From Nitrospira sp. (GTDB lineage: Bacteria > Nitrospirota > Nitrospiria > Nitrospirales > Nitrospiraceae): DNA of 8,093 nt. Below the pieces are notes generated by a model that was given only the letters and a program-made list of their open reading frames with translations, did not search any database and was not told the origin of the DNA. Positions within the stretch are counted from its first letter, which is position 1; each line of letters starts with the position of its first letter. Below, piece by piece: positions 6,313-8,093 of this stretch. Both the position numbers and the translations under genes were made by a program. Location of the stretch: contig JABMDG010000090.1 in assembly GCA_015904045.1 (NCBI GenBank), positions 1 through 8,093 of the forward strand, written 5' to 3'.

Positions 6313-7119
6313 ATGCGGCTGCAATCATCGCCATCACAGGATCGTGCGGCGTTCACGTGCCCCAAGTGCAGTTTCGAGCAGGAAGAGGGGGTGGAGTGTC
6401 GGCGATGTGGAGTGATCTTCTCGAAGTTCAAGCCGTCTGCTCAGACGGCTGAAAAAGCGCCGGTTCCGGCTGCAGCGGCTGCGGTGCAGCCGGCGACACC
6501 GGGGCTCTGGTCTCGTCTGCTTCGCCTTCTGCCGTGGATTTCATTGACGCTGACTGCCGGGGTCTTGCTGCTGATTCTTCGTCAGGCCCCGCCGCTACCG
6601 ATTCAAGCCGATCCGCACGCAGCCGATCGAGTCGCAGAAAAGATGGCACAGCTTCAGATCGCCGTGCAGGCGGGGCACTTACACTCCACGACGCTCAACG
6701 AAGCCGAGTTGAATCAATGGATGCGGGATAATCTGGCGATTGCATCCACACACCAGGCGCGGCAGGCCGGCATTCCTGTGCCTGCCGGCCATGAGGCGGA
6801 GGTCCAGGAGGTTCAGTCTGCGTTGAAGGACGTGCGGATGAATCTGACGGGCAACCAACTGAAGGCCTATGCGTTGTTCGTACTCTATGGGAAAGAGATT
6901 TCTCTGCAACTTGACGGGACGATTGAAACTCGCGACGGTTTCATTCGATTGAAACCGACTGCAGGCAAATTGGGCTCTTTGCCTATTCCCTCGTCGACGC
7001 TCGATCGTGTCGCCCAGCAACTGTTCGAGTCGCCCCAGAATCGGGAGACGTTTCAGCTCCCGCCTCAGATCGAATCGGTCCGGATCGAGAACGGCACGCT
7101 GGTGATCGCCACCAGGTAA
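6313..7119 (+). CDS. zinc-ribbon, single-TM membrane protein of unknown function
   Basis: A 268-residue protein in three parts. First is a zinc ribbon with CPKC (Cys16, Cys19) and CRRC (Cys29, Cys32), followed by GVIFSKF. Next comes an Ala/Pro-rich linker and one hydrophobic helix (about 72-89). The C-terminal soluble domain (about 100-268) contains LNEAELNQWM, an alternating strand pattern and KLGSLPIPSSTLDRV. That domain faintly recalls YpmS/DUF2993-type lipid-binding (TULIP-like) folds, with a helix near an LxEAELN start and a conserved LPIP before a C-terminal helix; I hold this only weakly. Orientation would put the ribbon in the cytoplasm and the large domain in the periplasm. ATG 6313 gives a compact start just before the ribbon but has no clear ribosome binding site. 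A GTG at 6226 would add 29 residues of unremarkable sequence. It converges on the sulfur-carrier gene, with 20 bases between the stops and no terminator hairpin visible. Confidence 0.78.
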   Translation: MRLQSSPSQDRAAFTCPKCSFEQEEGVECRRCGVIFSKFKPSAQTAEKAPVPAAAAAVQPATPGLWSRLLRLLPWISLTLTAGVLLLILRQAPPLPIQADPHAADRVAEKMAQLQIAVQAGHLHSTTLNEAELNQWMRDNLAIASTHQARQAGIPVPAGHEAEVQEVQSALKDVRMNLTGNQLKAYALFVLYGKEISLQLDGTIETRDGFIRLKPTAGKLGSLPIPSSTLDRVAQQLFESPQNRETFQLPPQIESVRIENGTLVIATR

Positions 7120-7139
7120 ACGGAAGTCGTCTCCGCGAT

Positions 7140-7337
7140 CTATGTTCCGCCCGAGATGACCGGCCGGATTTCGATATGATCCTGGTCGGCGAGCATCTCG
7201 TCTTCGGTGACCAATTCATCCCCGCGAATGACCAAGTGCGCTTCGACTACGAGATTTAATTCGCGCAGGACATCCTTTGCCCGTTTCGGGCCCTTGATGT
7301 CCACGGTGCGGGAGGGATGGCTGAGTTGAATGTGCAT
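7140..7337 (-). CDS. ThiS/MoaD/TtuB-like ubiquitin-fold sulfur carrier with a Gly-Gly-Thr end
   Basis: A 65-residue beta-grasp protein. It contains KDVLRELNL, then HLVIRGDELVTEDE (34-47), DHIEIRPVISGG (53-64) and a final Thr65. The motif order and spacing match small sulfur carriers, and the ISGG ending recalls TtuB of Thermus, which supplies sulfur for tRNA 2-thiolation and protein tagging. In this family the C-terminal glycine is adenylated by an E1-like enzyme and converted to a thiocarboxylate. The extra Thr after Gly-Gly is unusual: the carrier would need trimming before activation, as known for HcyS/HcyD and QbsE/QbsD pairs. ATG 7337 is the natural start; the upstream in-frame extension to 7466 is repeat-derived sequence. 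The nearest purine-rich site, GGAAG, is about 15 bases upstream, so expression may be weak. Which pathway it serves (thiamine, molybdopterin, tRNA or cysteine) cannot be told from the window. Confidence 0.8.
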   Translation of the reverse strand: MHIQLSHPSRTVDIKGPKRAKDVLRELNLVVEAHLVIRGDELVTEDEMLADQDHIEIRPVISGGT

Positions 7338-7387
7338 GGGTGCATCATATGCTTCCAGGAGATCGTCGGGCAAGGGCTGGTTGGCTG

Positions 7388-7475
7388 GTGAGGGGTAAGG
7401 GGATAAGGGACAGAGGCAAACACGATCGCTTGATCGGAGTTTCGGGTTTTGAGTTTCGAGTCTCACGTTGTGAGA
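7388..7475. repeat. intergenic short-repeat tract with a hairpin
   Basis: The 215-base spacer between the CCA gene and the sulfur carrier contains a G-rich run GGGGTAAGGGGATAAGGG (7392-7409). It also has two copies of GAGTTTCG 14 bases apart (7437-7444 and 7451-7458) and a perfect 6-3-6 inverted repeat TCTCAC-GTT-GTGAGA (7461-7475). Simple repeats of this kind are common in intergenic DNA of some environmental bacteria. The inverted repeat shares TCTCACG with the boxes near 4293-4301, which may be chance. The remaining spacer (7476-7552) has only a weak bulged stem near 7511-7547, not a clear terminator. Confidence 0.4.
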
Positions 7476-7552
7476 TCGGTTCGACGGCTTGAAGACCGGA
7501 ATCTGTCACCAGAAACGTCCGGGCTGGTAGAGACGAACGACGGTTTCTACGG

Positions 7553-8093
7553 TCAGCGAGAAAGCGTGAGCTGTGCCCGGGCGTAGGTGAGACCCTCTTC
7601 CAGGGTTGAGAACAACCCATCCAATTGGGCTTCGTAACAGTCGTCAAGCAGCCGGCCCATTTCAGGTCCGGGAGGCACGCCCAATTCCAGCAAGTGGCGG
7701 CCCATGATCATCGGGGCGGGGGCCTGGGTGTCGACCTGCAGCGTGCGCGCGCGGTCCAGCAGCCATTCGCCCGCGGGAAAGCCGTCGAACGACTTCGGCG
7801 GACGCCCTGCATGATCGGCCCGCGCCACACGCACCAGGCAGTCGATACGTCGCACCTGCCTTGCCAGGCGGCGCACGGCGCTGTCGGAGGCTTGCACATC
7901 GTATAGCGCACGGGGCCTGAGGTGACATTGTACGAGAGCCACAATGTCGTCGATCACATCCTGTTGGTTCGTCAGCCGTTCGAGAAAGCGTCTAGTCGGT
8001 TCCTCTCCTTCCTGTTCATGCCCGCGCGAGGTAATCCGTCCATTGTCGGCTCTGGTCGTCAAGGGTTTGCCGAAGTCATGACAGAGGATGGCA
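7553..8093 (-). CDS. cca: CCA tRNA nucleotidyltransferase, C-terminal HD-domain part (5' end beyond the window)
   Basis: The visible 179 codons are the C-terminal part of the enzyme that builds or repairs the CCA end of tRNAs. The reading frame enters from the right edge with AILCHDFGKPLTT, the metal-binding His-Asp motif of the HD phosphohydrolase domain found in multifunctional CCA proteins. It continues with GHEQEG, a second conserved His region (VQCHLRP), FPAGEWLL, and ends with IMGRHLLELGVPPGPEMGRLLDD followed by YEAQLDGLF, a typical C-terminal arm. The catalytic polymerase head is outside the window, so CCA-adding activity itself is not seen and the name rests on the tail. Stop TGA is at 7553-7555. 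The coding sequence is intact as far as visible. A relative such as a generic HD-domain poly(A) polymerase-family protein is the main alternative. Confidence 0.82.
   Translation of the reverse strand, partial: AILCHDFGKPLTTRADNGRITSRGHEQEGEEPTRRFLERLTNQQDVIDDIVALVQCHLRPRALYDVQASDSAVRRLARQVRRIDCLVRVARADHAGRPPKSFDGFPAGEWLLDRARTLQVDTQAPAPMIMGRHLLELGVPPGPEMGRLLDDCYEAQLDGLFSTLEEGLTYARAQLTLSR

Noticed and set aside
6255..6452. Short frame with a lipoprotein-like start (hydrophobic run ending in TGSCG)
   Set aside because: It overlaps the zinc-ribbon gene in another frame, and its second half is a shadow of the ribbon coding sequence. The lipobox resemblance is probably chance.
7374..7409. Possible G-quadruplex
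   Set aside because: Only three closely spaced G-runs are present; the fourth is about 15 bases away, making a stable structure doubtful.
7511..7547. Intrinsic terminator after the CCA gene
   Set aside because: The stem needs a bulge, the loop is about 20 bases and there is no U-run after it.
7345..7647. 100-codon minus-strand frame across the spacer and the CCA gene end
   Set aside because: It is built from intergenic repeats and out-of-frame CCA sequence, with low-complexity composition.

Overview
The window is about 57% GC by eye and carries seven protein genes or gene remnants in a typical free-living Gram-negative layout. An outer-membrane FadL-type porin and signal peptides imply a diderm. 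The style of the proteins and the intergenic palindromic and purine-rich repeats remind me of Nitrospira (Nitrospirota). That is an impression from sequence character, not a proven assignment.

Left half (1-4441, minus strand). A candidate sigma70 promoter (4413-4441) reads leftward into a roughly 137-nt leader with a perfect 12-bp palindrome and a cluster of three TGAGACA/TGTCTCA boxes. It then enters a 582-residue protein that joins an N-terminal PilZ-like domain to a C-terminal domain closely resembling cyanobacterial long-chain acyl-ACP reductase (AAR). Eight bases after its stop begins a 744-residue membrane sensor histidine kinase (multi-TM, GAF, HisKA, HATPase_c). These two genes look like one operon. 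Beyond the kinase, bases 1-276 hold no convincing gene but contain a REP-like palindromic element.

Middle (4442-5991). Divergent from the AAR gene is a FadL/OmpP1-type outer-membrane transporter gene on the plus strand, with an excellent ribosome binding site. It breaks off after about 309 residues at base 5628. From base 5632 the DNA reads in the opposite direction as a secreted BACON-like (Ig-type) domain protein that is also cut at its 3' end. Two convergent genes, both missing their tails, meet at a joint only a few bases wide. This is either a real rearrangement or an assembly chimera.

Right half (5992-8093). A plus-strand gene encodes a zinc-ribbon, single-TM protein with a possibly lipid-binding C-terminal domain. 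It converges on a tiny ThiS/MoaD/TtuB-like sulfur carrier whose C-terminus is Gly-Gly-Thr rather than the usual Gly-Gly. A 215-bp repeat-bearing spacer separates that from the C-terminal (HD-domain) part of a CCA tRNA nucleotidyltransferase, which runs off the right edge.

The most unusual content is the PilZ-AAR fusion with its histidine kinase partner, divergent FadL gene and structured leader. Together they suggest a regulated fatty-acyl or fatty-aldehyde system, though that joint role is inference. No tRNA, rRNA, CRISPR array, transposase or phage gene was seen.
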